From UBA9619 sp964630665 (lineage in GTDB: Bacteria; Pseudomonadota; Gammaproteobacteria; Arenicellales; UBA868), in assembly GCA_964630665.1 (NCBI GenBank), contig CAZVVN010000111.1, positions 1-7,323 on the forward strand: 7,323 nt of DNA. The letters are read 5' to 3'. Positions 6,302-7,323 of this stretch are shown here, piece by piece. Both the position numbers and the translations under genes were made by a program. Positions within the stretch are counted from its first letter, which is position 1; the number at the start of each line of letters is the position of its first letter. The notes below the pieces were generated by a model that did no database searches, was not told where the DNA came from, and saw only the letters and a list, made by a program, of their open reading frames with translations.

Positions 6302-7251
6302 GCGAGCCGATGCGACCTGACGGCGAACCTGGTTTGGAAGACCCTAACCAGATCAGATGGCAGGGTCGGGCCAGTCGCCCAAACAGTATCCATGAACTGC
6401 GGGAACGCCTGCGTTATTTTCGCAGCGTCGAGAGTGACCGGCAGGCGGACCTTATGTCCTCCCGGCCAAGCGATGTGTACATCGCGACCTACCCGAAATG
6501 CGGCACCACGCTGCTGCAGCAGATGGTACATACGCTCCGCACCCGCGGGGACATGAACTATGAAGAGATCACGGCGGTGGTACCCTGGTTCGAATCGGCC
6601 TGGGACATGGGCATCGAACTCGGCGCCGAGCCGCCAGCACCGCCGCGGGCGTTCAAGACTCATAGGGTCGCGGCCGAGCTGCCGGAGAATGGGCGGTTCA
6701 TCCATATGACCCGTGATCCGCTGGCCGTGGCGGATTCGTTCTACCGCTTCTTCTCGGGCTGGGCCTTTGAGGCCGGCACTATCTCTCTAGACGAGTTTGC
6801 GACTCACATGATCCTCGAGGGCACCAAGGCCGGCCGTTACTGGGATCATCTGCTCAGCTGGTGGCCGCGACGCGAGGACGCGAACGTGCTGTTGCTCGCC
6901 TACGAGGATTTCCTGGCCGATCCACTGCAGATGATTCAGCAAGTTGCGGACCTGGTCGGGATTGATCTTGACCCGGAGCTATCAGACATCACCCTTCGCA
7001 ATACCAGCCTGGAATTTATGCGCAGACATTATCGCCAGTTCGATGATCATCTGCTGCGGCACTACCGGGATCCGATGCTGGGCCTGCCGAGTGATGGCGA
7101 GACTTTGAAGGTGTCACTTGCGAATACCCGCCGCCAACAACTCTCCGCTTCAGTCCAGGATCTGTTCGCCCGGCGCTGGCAACAAACGATAGGCCAACAG
7201 CTTGGAATTCCGGATTACATGAACCTGCGCAAACAACTCACAACAGCCTGA
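6298..7251 (+). CDS. PAPS-dependent sulfotransferase (Sulfotransfer_1 type)
   Basis: A 317-residue protein, near the usual 280-320 for soluble sulfotransferases, which move sulfate from PAPS to a hydroxyl or amine acceptor in the cytoplasm. The 5'-phosphosulfate loop is ATYPKCGTTLLQQM (63-76), with Lys67 and Thr70-Thr71; Cys68 replaces the more common Ser. His122 in FKTHR is at the site of the catalytic base of eukaryotic-type SULTs (KSH or KTH). The 3'-phosphate site is TRDPLAVADSFYRFF (138-152), with Arg139 and Ser147 eight residues apart as in SULTs. YEDFLADP (202-209) matches the family YED motif. The extreme C-terminal RKG-x-x-GDWK motif of animal SULTs is absent, as in many bacterial members. 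The ATG overlaps the exporter stop by four bases; Met5 (6310) is an alternative start. The coupling with a TauE/SafE protein and the divergent sulfatase suggests handling of a sulfated metabolite. Family sure; acceptor unknown. Confidence 0.86.
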   Translation: MSEPMRPDGEPGLEDPNQIRWQGRASRPNSIHELRERLRYFRSVESDRQADLMSSRPSDVYIATYPKCGTTLLQQMVHTLRTRGDMNYEEITAVVPWFESAWDMGIELGAEPPAPPRAFKTHRVAAELPENGRFIHMTRDPLAVADSFYRFFSGWAFEAGTISLDEFATHMILEGTKAGRYWDHLLSWWPRREDANVLLLAYEDFLADPLQMIQQVADLVGIDLDPELSDITLRNTSLEFMRRHYRQFDDHLLRHYRDPMLGLPSDGETLKVSLANTRRQQLSASVQDLFARRWQQTIGQQLGIPDYMNLRKQLTTA

Positions 7252-7262
7252 CCCGCCGCTGC

Positions 7263-7292
7263 CACTGCACTAAACAATCCGGAACGGCAGTG
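7263..7292 (+). repeat. Small inverted repeat after the sulfotransferase
   Basis: CACTGC (7263-7268) and GCAGTG (7287-7292) can pair across an 18-base loop just after the sulfotransferase stop. There is no T-run behind it, so it is not a convincing terminator. Confidence 0.25.
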
Positions 7293-7311
7293 TCATCGGG
7301 CTGCGGAAGTT

Positions 7312-7316
7312 GGAGG
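7312..7316 (+). promoter_or_regulatory. Probable ribosome binding site of a gene starting just beyond the window
   Basis: GGAGG followed by seven bases (ATGAGAC) reaches the right edge, the normal spacing for a start codon at about 7324. The ATG at 7317-7319 touches GGAGG with no spacer and is unlikely to be a start. If correct, a third rightward gene follows the sulfotransferase with a gap of about 70 bases. Confidence 0.4.
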
Positions 7317-7323
7317 ATGAGAC

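Noticed and set aside
5896..6705. Long antisense frame of 269 codons across the exporter and sulfotransferase
   Set aside because: It lies opposite two genes with clear family motifs, its translation is rich in Arg and Pro with no recognisable domain, and it is a typical shadow in GC-rich DNA.
7317..7323. ATG at 7317 as the start of a new gene
   Set aside because: It directly abuts GGAGG with no spacer; a start just beyond the right edge is more likely.

Overview
The window is GC-rich (high fifties percent by eye), gene-dense bacterial DNA. Family resemblances and the Shine-Dalgarno style (AGGAG, GGAGAA, GAGG) suggest a proteobacterium, possibly an uncultured aquatic lineage. The taxon is an inference and cannot be fixed from the sequence alone. 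No tRNA, rRNA, CRISPR array, insertion sequence or transposase was seen. No stretch longer than 300 bases lacks a gene.

Layout, left to right. (1) A rightward block starts with the last 40 codons of a cobalamin-independent methionine synthase (MetE C-terminal domain) type protein (1-123). After 37 bases comes an acyl-CoA-dehydrogenase-fold flavin monooxygenase (161-1369). After a 185-base spacer holding several short inverted repeats comes an intradiol ring-cleavage dioxygenase of hydroxyquinol 1,2-dioxygenase type (1555-2412). (2) A 143-base convergent spacer carries a strong hairpin, probably a terminator. (3) A leftward block is read from a divergent promoter region: a cystathionine beta-lyase-like PLP enzyme (5407 down to 4244), then after 59 bases a formylglycine-type sulfatase or phosphonate monoester hydrolase-like enzyme (4184 down to 2556). 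(4) A 138-base divergent spacer contains an 18-base palindrome. (5) A rightward pair follows: a TauE/SafE-type membrane exporter (5546-6301) that overlaps by four bases a PAPS-type sulfotransferase (6298-7251). The last bases look like a ribosome binding site for a gene starting just beyond the right edge.

How the genes may work together. The left block looks like aromatic catabolism: a two-component flavin monooxygenase would hydroxylate a phenolic ring, and the intradiol enzyme would open the resulting catechol or hydroxyquinol. The right two blocks share a sulfur theme: sulfate ester hydrolysis, C-S lyase, export of sulfite or a sulfonate, and sulfate transfer. Taken together the locus could process a sulfated or sulfur-containing aromatic compound. 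That is a hypothesis from gene neighbourhood only; each enzyme family is recognisable but no substrate can be read from the sequence. The flavin reductase and the formylglycine-generating enzyme that two of these proteins need are not in the window.
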